A stretch of 58,789 nt of DNA from CAKZYD01 sp039814715. Lineage in GTDB: Bacteria; Pseudomonadota; Alphaproteobacteria; Sphingomonadales; CAKZYD01. The notes under the pieces are model-generated. The model made no database searches. It was given only the letters and a program-made list of their open reading frames with translations, and had not been told where the DNA came from. Where the stretch lies: positions 1-58,789 of the forward strand of contig JBCCAR010000022.1 in assembly GCA_039814715.1 (NCBI GenBank). The letters are read 5' to 3'. The position numbers and the translations under genes were made by a program. Shown here piece after piece: positions 1 to 8,077 of the stretch. Numbering within the stretch: position 1 is the first letter of the stretch; every line of letters starts with the position of its first letter.

Positions 1-52
1 AAGGTCAGGTGAGAACCGACACAGCCACACGCATCTCCGTCGTCTACGGGTT

Positions 53-218
53 CTAGAGCACGTTTCACTTACTCAGAGCCATTTGACAAGATTTAGGTTT
101 ACCGCTGGCTGCGTCGCAAGCATCTTATGATGCCATGGCATCATGGCGATGCATGCTCCTGACCAGCGAAAAACCTAAATCTGGTCAAATGGCTCTGAGT
201 AAGTGAAACGTGCTCTAG
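53..218. repeat. 166-bp near-perfect palindromic repeat element
   Basis: The arms 53-100 and 171-218 are 48-bp inverted repeats with a single mismatch. The exact centre (135/136) is itself an 18-bp perfect palindrome, ATGATGCCATGGCATCAT (127-144), so the element is symmetric at two scales. The outer 34 bp of each arm recur at 58647-58680, which makes this a dispersed repeat. The right arm contains the stop codon of the minus-strand isomerase gene. No coding capacity is seen. It could act as a bidirectional terminator-like hairpin or be a REP/MITE-type mobile palindrome; the sequence alone does not decide. Confidence 0.85.
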
Positions 219-1030
219 CCCAGGTCCTTAAAGGTTGCGGCTTGCTTGGTCATCACGGCGCGGATGGCCGCCTCCGGGTCCTCGCCTTGAAGCATCGCAG
301 CATTCCAAGTCGCTACATAGTCTAAGCCCGATGCAACACTGTGGTCGCGGCTGTGGTTCAGCACGGCTTTAATTCCGGTCATTGCTAGGGGGGATTTGGC
401 CGCGATCTCCGCTGCGAGGTCATCGGCCTTGCTAAGCGCGCCAGCGTGATCGGCGGCAACAGCGTTGACGAAGCCATAGCGCGCTGCCTCCTCAGATTTT
501 AGCTTTCGCCCTGTATAGGCAAGTTCGCGCATGATCGCTGGCGGCAGCTGTTCTGGCATGCGCTGCAGCGTCCCCACGTCAGCCACAATGCCAATGTTGA
601 TCTCTTGGATCGTGAAATACGCCTCTTCGCTCATCACGCGCATGTCGCAGGCAGTCACCAAATCAACCCCGCCGCCAATGCATCCGCCTTGAATGACTGC
701 GATCACCGGAACGCGGCATTGGTCGATGACGGAAAAGCTCTCCTGCATGCGTTTCACCTTGCGGCGAAATTTTTCGCGCTGGCGGCCCGCGTCAAGGCTG
801 TCATCGCCCGCTAAATCCGCAAAACTCTTTAAGTCCAGCCCAGCTGTGAAGTGCTTTCCCGTTGAGGAGATGATGACGCAGCGCACATCACTGCGCCCAT
901 CGATTTCACCAAAGACGGTGATCATTTCCTCCCAGAAAGTGGGGGTCATGGTGTTGAGCTCGTCTGGGCGGCATAGCGTCACGCGCGCAACGCCTGCATC
1001 GACACTTAGCGCGAGAGTGGAATATGTCAT
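215..1030 (-). CDS. Delta(3,5)-Delta(2,4)-dienoyl-CoA isomerase (crotonase family)
   Basis: This 271-aa crotonase-fold protein probably isomerises 3,5-dienoyl-CoA to 2,4-dienoyl-CoA during beta-oxidation of unsaturated fatty acids. The crotonase core is clear: the HFTAGLDL oxyanion-hole segment near residues 60-67 and GGCIGGGVD at 115-123. The three acidic residues that define ECH1-type isomerases are all present with family spacing: Asp123, Glu143 and Asp151. The segment ADVGTLQRMP (150-159) is also typical of ECH1. Ordinary enoyl-CoA hydratases lack Asp123, which supports isomerase over hydratase. The gene stands alone, divergent from the 2Fe-2S gene. Its TAG stop lies inside the palindromic repeat. 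The start is ATG at 1030. Confidence 0.85.
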   Translation of the reverse strand: MTYSTLALSVDAGVARVTLCRPDELNTMTPTFWEEMITVFGEIDGRSDVRCVIISSTGKHFTAGLDLKSFADLAGDDSLDAGRQREKFRRKVKRMQESFSVIDQCRVPVIAVIQGGCIGGGVDLVTACDMRVMSEEAYFTIQEINIGIVADVGTLQRMPEQLPPAIMRELAYTGRKLKSEEAARYGFVNAVAADHAGALSKADDLAAEIAAKSPLAMTGIKAVLNHSRDHSVASGLDYVATWNAAMLQGEDPEAAIRAVMTKQAATFKDLG

Positions 1031-1131
1031 TGACGGGTGTCCTTACAAAACCACATGAGAGGAAAGGTGTTCCTTTCGAGCAGCACGTGGTTTAAACAGC
1101 GATACGCGAAAAAATGGTCAGGGGTTGAGCT

Positions 1132-1614
1132 TTGCCAGTCTTTCAATTTGTTCTCAATGGCGAAAATGTGAGTGTAGAGGATGAGCCTTATATCCCCATG
1201 CTGCATGTGCTTCGTGAGCACCTCAACCTAACCGGCACCAAATTCGGCTGCGGCGCTGGCCTTTGCGGGGCCTGCACCATTCATGTGGATGGGCTGGCGG
1301 TCCGCTCTTGCCAAGTCCCGGTGGAAGCGGTGGAAGGCCTTGAGATAACCACCATTGAAGGCCTGGCTACGGACGGCAAGCTTCATCCTGTGCAAGAAGC
1401 CTGGATTGAAGAACAAGTGCCGCAGTGCGGGTTTTGCCAATCTGGTATGATCATGGCCGCTGCTGCGCTTTTGAAAGATAATCCGCGTCCAACCTCCAGC
1501 GATGTTGAAGACAACATGACCAACATTTGCCGCTGCGGGACCTATCAACGCATAAAAAAGGCGGTGATCACCGCATCAGACGCGATGGCTCAGCCAGCAT
1601 CAAGCCAGGGCTGA
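1132..1614 (+). CDS. (2Fe-2S)-binding subunit, xanthine dehydrogenase/IorA family
   Basis: This 160-aa protein carries two 2Fe-2S clusters and normally passes electrons from a molybdopterin hydroxylase. The N-terminal plant-type ferredoxin domain has Cys40, Cys45, Cys48 and Cys60. The C-terminal helical domain has Cys99, Cys102, Cys133 and Cys135. The length matches isoquinoline 1-oxidoreductase alpha subunits. The start must be TTG at 1132, because the only nearby ATG in frame (1114) is followed by an in-frame TGA at 1126; AGGGG at 1120-1124 is a well-placed ribosome binding site. No molybdopterin large subunit, FAD subunit or cofactor gene is adjacent: the next gene is an MFS transporter, so the partner must be encoded elsewhere or be lost. 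Confidence 0.9.
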   Translation: MPVFQFVLNGENVSVEDEPYIPMLHVLREHLNLTGTKFGCGAGLCGACTIHVDGLAVRSCQVPVEAVEGLEITTIEGLATDGKLHPVQEAWIEEQVPQCGFCQSGMIMAAAALLKDNPRPTSSDVEDNMTNICRCGTYQRIKKAVITASDAMAQPASSQG

Positions 1615-1624
1615 GTGCGCTCCA

Positions 1625-3247
1625 TTGCCGCCGCCTCATACGCCGGCGTCCTCGCCGCCAGCACAGCCCTATCGTGCCTCAGGATATTCTTATTATGTCC
1701 TGTTTACCTTGTTCACAGTCTATGTTCTGAACTTTGCTGACAGGAATATCCTGTCGATCTTAGGCGAAGATATAAAGCGCGATCTGGGGATCAGCGATTC
1801 TCAGCTCGGGTTTCTGTATGGCACAGCTTTTGCCGTGTTTTACGCCTTGTTTGGCATCCCCCTTGGCAAGTTGGCAGACATGTGGCTGCGCGGCCGGCTG
1901 ATTGCGCTGGGCCTCGCGCTTTGGTCTACCATGACCGCGCTCTCGGGCCTGGCGGGCAGCTTTTCCCAGCTTGCTCTCGCGCGTATTGGCGTGGGCGTGG
2001 GCGAGGCCTCCGCCTCACCGGCCGCCTTTTCCATGCTGGGTGATTATTTTCCAAAGGAGCAGCGCGGCTTCGCGCTCGCCATCTATTCCAGCGGCATTTA
2101 CGTGGGTGGCGGCCTCGCTCTGGCTGTTGGCGGGGAAGTAGTCGAATGGTGGCGTGCGGCCTATTCAGAAGGGGCAGCGCCCTTTGGCCTGCGCGGTTGG
2201 CAAGTGGCGTTCTTCGTGGTTGGTTTGCCCGGTCTCGTGCTGGCACTCATTTGCGCCTTCTTAAAAGAGCCGACCCGCGGGCAATCAGAAGGTATTTTCG
2301 CCCCCGCAGAACCGCAGCCATTTCGCAAAGCGTGGCAGGAACTCCTCGCCGTTCTGCCCATCACGTCATGGTTTCATTTAAAAGCAAATGGTGCCAGCGC
2401 TCGAACGTTGATGGCGAATGTCGCTGTTGCAGCAACGTTGGTTTCTGTAGCAACGTCGATGGTGTTTGTCTTCGCAGGGAAAGCCGCTTGGATTGGCGAT
2501 GCCCAGCAATGGGGCGCGATTGGACTGGGCATTTATTGCGTCTTTTCTTGGGCCCAGGGCCTAGCTGTACGCGATGCCCCGTCTTATGCGCTGATTTGGG
2601 GCAACCCGACCTTTGTGCTTGCCGCGATAGGTTTTGGGACCATATCCACCGTCGGCTATTCTGTCGGCTTATGGACGCCAATTTACGCCCTGCGCGTTAT
2701 GCAGCTGCCGCTGGACCAAGTTGGCTGGATTCTAGGCTTTGGCTCAGCCTTGGGCGGGTGGATTGGTGTGTCAATTGGTGGGCCATTGGCGGACCGCTGG
2801 CGCCGGGTGTCGCCGCGCGGCCGGCTGTATATGATTATGGCTGCGACCGGCACGGCGCTTCCGCTTGGTTTGCTGACCTTTACTGTGCGCGACCCCCAGT
2901 TGTTTTACGCCTTGGCGATTGGTACCAATTTGGTGGCCACCATGTGGATTGGTGCAGCGGCGGCCACGTGCCAAGACTTGGTTCTCCCGCGCATGCGCGG
3001 GGTCGCCACTGCGGCCTATTTCCTCTCAACCACACTCTTAGGGCTCGGTCTGGGGCCCTATATGGTAGGCAAACTGAGCGTTGAAACAGGCAGCCTGCGC
3101 ACAGCTATCTTACTTCTGTTTTTGGTCGTACCGATCACATTGACCCTGTTGGCGATTGCCGCCAAACTCCTTCCGCAAGCGGAACGAACGCGCATCGCGC
3201 GCGCTCAGGCAGCAGGGGAAATAATTGATGGACCAGACCAGCAGTAA
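1625..3247 (+). CDS. Spinster-type MFS transporter
   Basis: This 540-aa inner-membrane transporter probably moves a small organic or lipid-like solute. The opening YYVLFTLFTVYVLNFADRN and the motif GKLADMWLRGR between helices 2 and 3 are typical of Spinster-like MFS proteins. There are about 12 or more hydrophobic helices, with an enlarged central region around residues 220-330 between the two halves, which makes it longer than a standard 430-aa MFS protein. The TTG start at 1625 is the only usable codon upstream of helix 1, ten bases after the 2Fe-2S gene. It overlaps the dehalogenase gene by 20 bp, suggesting co-transcription. The substrate is not determined. Confidence 0.8.
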   Translation: MPPPHTPASSPPAQPYRASGYSYYVLFTLFTVYVLNFADRNILSILGEDIKRDLGISDSQLGFLYGTAFAVFYALFGIPLGKLADMWLRGRLIALGLALWSTMTALSGLAGSFSQLALARIGVGVGEASASPAAFSMLGDYFPKEQRGFALAIYSSGIYVGGGLALAVGGEVVEWWRAAYSEGAAPFGLRGWQVAFFVVGLPGLVLALICAFLKEPTRGQSEGIFAPAEPQPFRKAWQELLAVLPITSWFHLKANGASARTLMANVAVAATLVSVATSMVFVFAGKAAWIGDAQQWGAIGLGIYCVFSWAQGLAVRDAPSYALIWGNPTFVLAAIGFGTISTVGYSVGLWTPIYALRVMQLPLDQVGWILGFGSALGGWIGVSIGGPLADRWRRVSPRGRLYMIMAATGTALPLGLLTFTVRDPQLFYALAIGTNLVATMWIGAAAATCQDLVLPRMRGVATAAYFLSTTLLGLGLGPYMVGKLSVETGSLRTAILLLFLVVPITLTLLAIAAKLLPQAERTRIARAQAAGEIIDGPDQQ

Positions 3248-4148
3248 CGCAGCCATGTCAGCAGCTGAGATGCCCAAACGGTTTATGGAGATCGATGGGC
3301 TAAAGATGGCCTATGTTGATACTGGCGTTCCGCCTGGCGGCGGCCCGGTCATCTGGTTTCAACATGGAAACCCTACGTCGTCCTATTTGTGGCGCAATGT
3401 GATCGCCAAATTGCAAGAGCATGCACGCTGCATCGCACCAGATTTGATTGGAATGGGCGACTCAGCGAAGCTCCCAGAGAGCGGTCCAGACGCTTATAGC
3501 TTTCAAGCCCATTTTGACCATGTCGCTGCTTTGATGGATGCTTTGGCGCCTGGCCAGCCACTCATTTTGGTTCTGCATGATTGGGGCAGCGCGCTCGGCT
3601 TTCACTTTGCCCAGCGCCAGCCTAGCCATGTTGCCGCGATTGCCTATATGGAAGCTTTGGTTCAGCCCGTCACATGGGCGGATTGGCCTGATGATGCGCG
3701 CGATATTTTCCAAGCGATGCGCTCCCCAGCTGGTGAAGACCTCGTCTTGGAGAAGAATATTTTCGTCGACCGCATTCTCCCAAGCGCCATCATACGTGAT
3801 CTTAGCGCGGCAGAGATGGCGGTTTATCGCAGGCCGTTTTTACTCAAAGGGGAAGACAGGCGCCCGACTCTGAGTTGGCCGCGCGAAATCCCTATCGAGG
3901 GCGCGCCCACGCATATGGCGGAGATCGCAAATGCGTATGGTCAATTCATGCGCAATGCTGAGTGCCCCAAACTTTTTATCAATGCAGAGCCTGGGTCTAT
4001 TCTTGTGGGCGCGCAGCGTGATGTCTGCCGTAGCTGGGCCAACCAAGAAGAAGTGACCGTTCCTGGCAAGCACTTCCTGCAAGAAGACAGCGGCCCGCAG
4101 ATCGGCGATATAATTTTGAAATGGGCCCAAAGCCAAAAGCTGCTCTAG
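3228..4148 (+). CDS. Haloalkane dehalogenase (DhaA/LinB-like)
   Basis: This 306-aa alpha/beta hydrolase probably cleaves carbon-halogen bonds of haloalkanes to give an alcohol and halide. The catalytic pentad of subfamily II dehalogenases can be read directly: halide-binding Asn48 in QHGNPTSSYLWRN, nucleophile Asp118 and halide-binding Trp119 in LHDWGSALG, acid Glu142 in YMEALVQP, and His282 in PGKHFLQED. The cap helix region WADWPDDARDIFQAMR closely follows the DhaA pattern. ATG at 3228 is preferred over the overlapping TTG at 3225, because AGGGGA at 3214-3219 then has normal spacing. It overlaps the MFS gene upstream, so the transporter could import its substrate (inference). It is convergent with the sulfatase-like gene. 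Confidence 0.88.
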   Translation: MDQTSSNAAMSAAEMPKRFMEIDGLKMAYVDTGVPPGGGPVIWFQHGNPTSSYLWRNVIAKLQEHARCIAPDLIGMGDSAKLPESGPDAYSFQAHFDHVAALMDALAPGQPLILVLHDWGSALGFHFAQRQPSHVAAIAYMEALVQPVTWADWPDDARDIFQAMRSPAGEDLVLEKNIFVDRILPSAIIRDLSAAEMAVYRRPFLLKGEDRRPTLSWPREIPIEGAPTHMAEIANAYGQFMRNAECPKLFINAEPGSILVGAQRDVCRSWANQEEVTVPGKHFLQEDSGPQIGDIILKWAQSQKLL

Positions 4149-4160
4149 GCGCCAAGTTCT

Positions 4161-5633
4161 TCAGCGTGGCGGCTCAATGATGTATTCTTTGGTGCCGCAT
4201 ACGGTCCGCGATTTATAGGTACTCGATAACCATTTAGGATAGGTATTGGCCTGTTGCCATACGTCTAGCCGTGTTTCCATATCAGAGACGGCATAAGCAT
4301 TTGCGCTGGCGATGTCATTTTGTTCTTGTGGATCGACGCTTAGGTCAAAGAGTTCCGGGACATTGTCTTCCCCGTTGGCCACCAGCTTCTGCCCGTTCAT
4401 TAGCATGGCAACCAAAGGCGTTTGCTGCCAAAATAAGGGCCGCTGTTCAAAGCGTCGCAACTTGCCTTCCAAAAGCTCAGTGAGAGACCGGCCATCAAAT
4501 TCGGGCAGTAACCGGTCTTCTGGGTCAGCGTAGTCCATAATAGTGGCCGTAATGTCGAACGGCATGACGGGGACATCGACCGACGTGCCGGCTTGCTTTC
4601 CGCCTGGGAAGGCGGCGATAAAAGGAACAATAAGGCCCCCTTGGCGCACGCTTGGCGCGCCGCCGCGCAGGCCCTCGCATGGGCATGTGCCAGCCAAGGC
4701 GTCGCAGCCGCGATCTGCTGTAAAGACGATCAGCGCATTGTCCGCCGCGCCGGCTGCTTCGAGGGCATCGAGTATTTTGCCGATATTGCGATCAAGCGCG
4801 CGGACCATTGCGCCATAGGTATTGCGCTCTTTGCTCCCCAAGTCGGGTAGGCCGTCAAAGTCCTCTTCTAGCGCGGTGAGCGGCGCACGCGGCGCGTGAA
4901 ATGCCGCCCATAAGAACAGCGGTTTGTCTTCGCTTGGGGCGGTGCTGGCATCGTTCGCAATGCGTTCGATATAGTCAGCGACTTTATCGCCCATATCGTC
5001 GGTCAAATACCGTTTGTTATTATTCACCGTGTCGGCAAGAGCGCCGCTAAACACAGTATTAAACCGTGAGCGCGATGGCGGCAGGCGGTATCTGGCCGTT
5101 TTCGTGAACACCACGCCCTCTTCGCGCGGGGCGATATAGGCCGTACTGTCGCCAAGGGTGCCCCAGAAATAGTCAAAACCGCGCTTCGTCGCATAAAATT
5201 CGGGCCGGGCGCCCAGGTTCCAGCTACCAAACATAGCGGTTTTGTAGCCAAGCGCGCGCAGCCGTTCTTGCACCATAGTGATGGTATCGGGCATTCCGAT
5301 GTTGTCGCGTATGGTGGGGCGAACCGGGCCAGTATCAAACATAAAGCCAAAGCGCTGCGGGTATTGGCCTGATGCAAGCGCTGCACGTGAGGGGCCAGCT
5401 TGGGCGGCAGCGGCGTAGCCCTGGGTAAACAGCACGCCTTTCTGAACAATCCGCTCGATATTGGGCGTGGGAATTGGTCCGCCATAGGCGCTTAAATCAC
5501 TTTGAGCTAAATCGCCTGCGGTGATCAAAATGACATGTGGCTGAACTTGCTGCTGGGTATTGGTCTCTCCGCAACTGGCCAGCAGCGCGCAAAGCGCGAT
5601 GGCAAGCAGGCGGCAGAAATAAGAAACATACAT
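4161..5633 (-). CDS. Sulfatase-fold lipoprotein, probable pseudoenzyme
   Basis: This 490-aa protein has a lipobox (LLASC, Cys21), so it should be a lipid-anchored periplasmic protein. The overall fold follows arylsulfatases, but each catalytic position is changed. The formylglycine Cys/Ser in CxPSR is Ala79 (AGPSR, codon GCT). The DD metal pair is Gly40-Asp41. The catalytic Lys and His of GKWHLG are Ser137 and Asn139. The PHxP His is Arg249. The Asp-Asn pair is Asp307-Arg308. The Lys after LRGG is Ala326. Frame and length are intact, so it is not a decayed pseudogene; a binding or structural role is more likely than sulfate-ester hydrolysis. It is a single gene, convergent with the dehalogenase. 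Confidence 0.8.
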   Translation of the reverse strand: MYVSYFCRLLAIALCALLASCGETNTQQQVQPHVILITAGDLAQSDLSAYGGPIPTPNIERIVQKGVLFTQGYAAAAQAGPSRAALASGQYPQRFGFMFDTGPVRPTIRDNIGMPDTITMVQERLRALGYKTAMFGSWNLGARPEFYATKRGFDYFWGTLGDSTAYIAPREEGVVFTKTARYRLPPSRSRFNTVFSGALADTVNNNKRYLTDDMGDKVADYIERIANDASTAPSEDKPLFLWAAFHAPRAPLTALEEDFDGLPDLGSKERNTYGAMVRALDRNIGKILDALEAAGAADNALIVFTADRGCDALAGTCPCEGLRGGAPSVRQGGLIVPFIAAFPGGKQAGTSVDVPVMPFDITATIMDYADPEDRLLPEFDGRSLTELLEGKLRRFEQRPLFWQQTPLVAMLMNGQKLVANGEDNVPELFDLSVDPQEQNDIASANAYAVSDMETRLDVWQQANTYPKWLSSTYKSRTVCGTKEYIIEPPR

Positions 5634-5928
5634 GCCTTGCGGCCTCTCTCTTGGCTAATCACCCAAACGTATCATATGCGTGCTTGTCTTAACCGGCCTT
5701 CCGGATGAAAACAATTGCGTCGCTTGGAAGACCAGCTCTTTTGCCAACGGCGTCAAAACCCTGTAAGACTTGCAAAAAACTATGGTCAGCAAGTGTTTTG
5801 AAGGTCTTTGAACAGCGGTAGACTTTACCGCAAAGGGCTGGCCTGGATACAGGGCTGTGGGCGCAAGTGATAAGGATTTGGCAACACTTTGCCCCTCATA
5901 TGACTGAAAATGTGAAGGCTCAGGCAGC
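5634..5928. promoter_or_regulatory. Divergent intergenic region between sulfatase-like and epoxide hydrolase genes
   Basis: This 295-bp stretch must hold both divergent promoters. A small hairpin (GCGGTA 5815-5820 / TACCGC 5826-5831, 5-base loop) lies about 100 bp before the epoxide hydrolase start and could be an operator. A minus-strand reading frame across the region has no recognisable protein features and I do not call it. No convincing -35/-10 pair was seen. Confidence 0.3.
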
Positions 5929-7176
5929 ATGAGTTTTGGCGATTATCACGATTTTGAAGTACCCTACGCCAATGACGAAGTGGCATGGATCAAAGACCGG
6001 GTTCGTAGCTATCGTTGGTTCCAGCAGCCAGCGGAGGGCGGCTGGCGCTATGGCGCGAGCCAAGATTATCTCCAGCGATTACAGCAATATTGGCTAGACC
6101 AATATAGCTGGCGCCGCGCGGTCACCCAGCTCAATGCTTTTCCCCACTACCGCGTCGATATGGGCGGTGGGTACAATCTCCATTGTATTCACCGCCGCTC
6201 GCCTGATGTGAATGCTATTCCCTTGCTGATCAGCCATGGCTGGCCTGGCAGTGTGCTGGAATTTACCCATCTGGTTGAACGCTTGGCAGAACCAGAGCGC
6301 GCCGGTGTTCCTGCTTTCCATGTGATTGCACCTTCGTTGCCGGGGTATGCTTGGAGCGACAAGCCCAAAACACCCCTTGGACCGCGCGCGGCGGCGAAGA
6401 TGTATGACCGGCTGATGGAAGCGCTTGGCTATCCAGTTTATCTGGCCCAAGGCGGGGACTGGGGCTGCGTCATATCGGGATGGCTTGGGCTTGACAGCGC
6501 GCGCTGTAGGGCGCTGCATCTCAATGGGTTTGGTTTGCGGCCGAGCAATATGCGCCCGCACTCGCCTGAGGAAACAGCGTGGCTTGGCGCGGCAAAGGAA
6601 ATGCGTAACCGCGAAACGGCGTATTTAGCGCTGCAGAGCACCAAGCCGCAGAGCCTTGGCTTTGCCATGATGGACAGCCCCATGGGCGTGGCCGCATGGC
6701 TGGCGGAGAAATTCTGCACTTGGGGCGATCAAGGAAACGCGCTTGAGGTTGAAAAACAGCATCTTCCGGCGCCTGACGAAGGCGAGGACATGGATGAAGG
6801 CAGAGGCTACGCAGCGCCGCCGCCAAATCTGCCAGGGGATCCGCCCTTCTCCATGGAATGGCTGCTCACCAATATCATGATCTATTTGACCACCCGGTCG
6901 TTTAATTCCTCCACATGGCTTTATGCTGGAATGGCGGAAGAAGGCGGCTTTTCGATGCCTGCGGGCGCCCGTGTTGAAAAACCAACGGCGGCGGCTTGCT
7001 TCCCCAAAGACTTGCTGACGTTCCCGCCAAGGCCAATGGCCGAGCGCGGCTATAATATTGCGCGCTGGACACAAATGCCGCGTGGCGGGCATTTCGCTAG
7101 CGTGGAAGAGCCTGAGTTGTTTATAGAAGACCTGCGCGCCTACGGCGCTGAATTACAGCAAGCCAGCCATCTTTAG
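5929..7176 (+). CDS. Epoxide hydrolase (microsomal/EHN type)
   Basis: This 415-aa protein probably hydrolyses epoxides to vicinal diols through a covalent alkyl-enzyme intermediate. An N-terminal EHN domain (about residues 5-110) precedes an alpha/beta hydrolase domain. The oxyanion-hole motif HGWPGS is at 103-108, the nucleophile Asp177 sits in GGDWG, and the base His388 sits in RGGHFASVEEP. The acidic triad member is not certain, probably in the region after LTTRSFNSS. No signal peptide is seen, so it is probably cytoplasmic. The start is ATG at 5929. It stands alone, divergent from the pseudo-sulfatase and convergent with the MBL hydrolase; the nearby haloalkane dehalogenase suggests a shared xenobiotic or halogenated-compound theme (inference). 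Confidence 0.85.
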   Translation: MSFGDYHDFEVPYANDEVAWIKDRVRSYRWFQQPAEGGWRYGASQDYLQRLQQYWLDQYSWRRAVTQLNAFPHYRVDMGGGYNLHCIHRRSPDVNAIPLLISHGWPGSVLEFTHLVERLAEPERAGVPAFHVIAPSLPGYAWSDKPKTPLGPRAAAKMYDRLMEALGYPVYLAQGGDWGCVISGWLGLDSARCRALHLNGFGLRPSNMRPHSPEETAWLGAAKEMRNRETAYLALQSTKPQSLGFAMMDSPMGVAAWLAEKFCTWGDQGNALEVEKQHLPAPDEGEDMDEGRGYAAPPPNLPGDPPFSMEWLLTNIMIYLTTRSFNSSTWLYAGMAEEGGFSMPAGARVEKPTAAACFPKDLLTFPPRPMAERGYNIARWTQMPRGGHFASVEEPELFIEDLRAYGAELQQASHL

Positions 7177-7184
7177 CAGCCGTC

Positions 7185-7850
7185 TTAAGCTAGGACAGCA
7201 TCGCCTACAAAGGGATTGGATTGACGTTCCGCGCCGAACGTCGACATATTGCCATGTCCCGGCACAAACTGCACGTCATTGCCCAGTGGCCATAGCTCGC
7301 GCTGGATGGAATCGAGCAAATCCTGATGGTTGCCGCGGGGAAAGTCTGTCCGCCCAATAGAGCCTTGGAACAAGACATCGCCCACAAAAGCGAGCTTGCT
7401 GGGGCCATGATAAAATATGACATGCCCAGGTGTGTGGCCTGGGCAGTGTTTGACATCAAAGACCAAGTCCCCAACCGTTACCGTATCATTATTCTCAAGC
7501 CAGCGGTCAGGGGTGAAGACTTTTGCGTGGCCAAAGCCAAACCGTGTGGCTTGTTCTTCCAGCTGGCTAATCCAGAAATCATCATCCTTATGCGGGCCTT
7601 CAATGGGAATTGAAAACTGCTTCGACAGATCGAATGTTGCCGCACAGTGGTCCAAATGGCCATGCGTCAGCAGGATTTTCTCAAGGCTCAGGTCTTCACG
7701 CTCGATCACCGGCGCAATTTTCTCAAAATCTCCACCTGGATCGACCAAGGCGGCTTTTTTTGTCGCTTCGCACCACACAAGGCTGCAGTTCTGCTCAAAG
7801 GGCGTAACGGGCGTGATAACGGCTTTCAGGCCTGAAGACATGGCATTCAT
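7185..7850 (-). CDS. MBL-fold hydrolase, glyoxalase II-like (YcbL type)
   Basis: This 221-aa metallo-beta-lactamase-fold hydrolase probably acts on thioesters such as S-lactoylglutathione. The zinc site is complete: THGHLDH gives His63, His65, Asp67 and His68, His139 lies in CPGHTPGH, Asp158 in FVGDVLF, and His199 in PGHG. The segment GSIGRTDFPRG after the bridging Asp is typical of the short YcbL/GloB-like subgroup, which lacks the extended C-terminal substrate domain of GloB. The start is ATG at 7850, with a second ATG three codons in at 7841; neither has a strong ribosome binding site. It is a single gene, convergent with the epoxide hydrolase gene. Confidence 0.85.
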   Translation of the reverse strand: MNAMSSGLKAVITPVTPFEQNCSLVWCEATKKAALVDPGGDFEKIAPVIEREDLSLEKILLTHGHLDHCAATFDLSKQFSIPIEGPHKDDDFWISQLEEQATRFGFGHAKVFTPDRWLENNDTVTVGDLVFDVKHCPGHTPGHVIFYHGPSKLAFVGDVLFQGSIGRTDFPRGNHQDLLDSIQRELWPLGNDVQFVPGHGNMSTFGAERQSNPFVGDAVLA

Positions 7851-8077
7851 CCAATTGGCTGTGGCGGCCTTGTTGATGTCATGGGGCTGGCGCAGTTTTC
7901 AACCCCTTGATGATCAGCAGTGCGATCACAAAGGCTGCCTCCAAGTCCTCGAGCCGTGAGATTTTGTCAAATTGCCCCATATTGGCACGTCATCAATAGA
8001 CAAATCATGGTCTGTCACCTTGCGTTCAGGTGCGCTTTGACATCTTATACCGCATGCATTGCGATTGGGGACTGGAC

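Noticed and set aside
2146..3084. Long plus-strand open frame inside the MFS gene
   Set aside because: It overlaps the transporter in another frame; its translation is rich in Arg, Trp and Cys with no domain, while the transporter frame has clear MFS motifs.
5655..5930. 91-codon minus-strand open frame between the pseudo-sulfatase and epoxide hydrolase genes
   Set aside because: No recognisable motif or ribosome binding site; it occupies a divergent promoter region and overlaps the start of the epoxide hydrolase gene.
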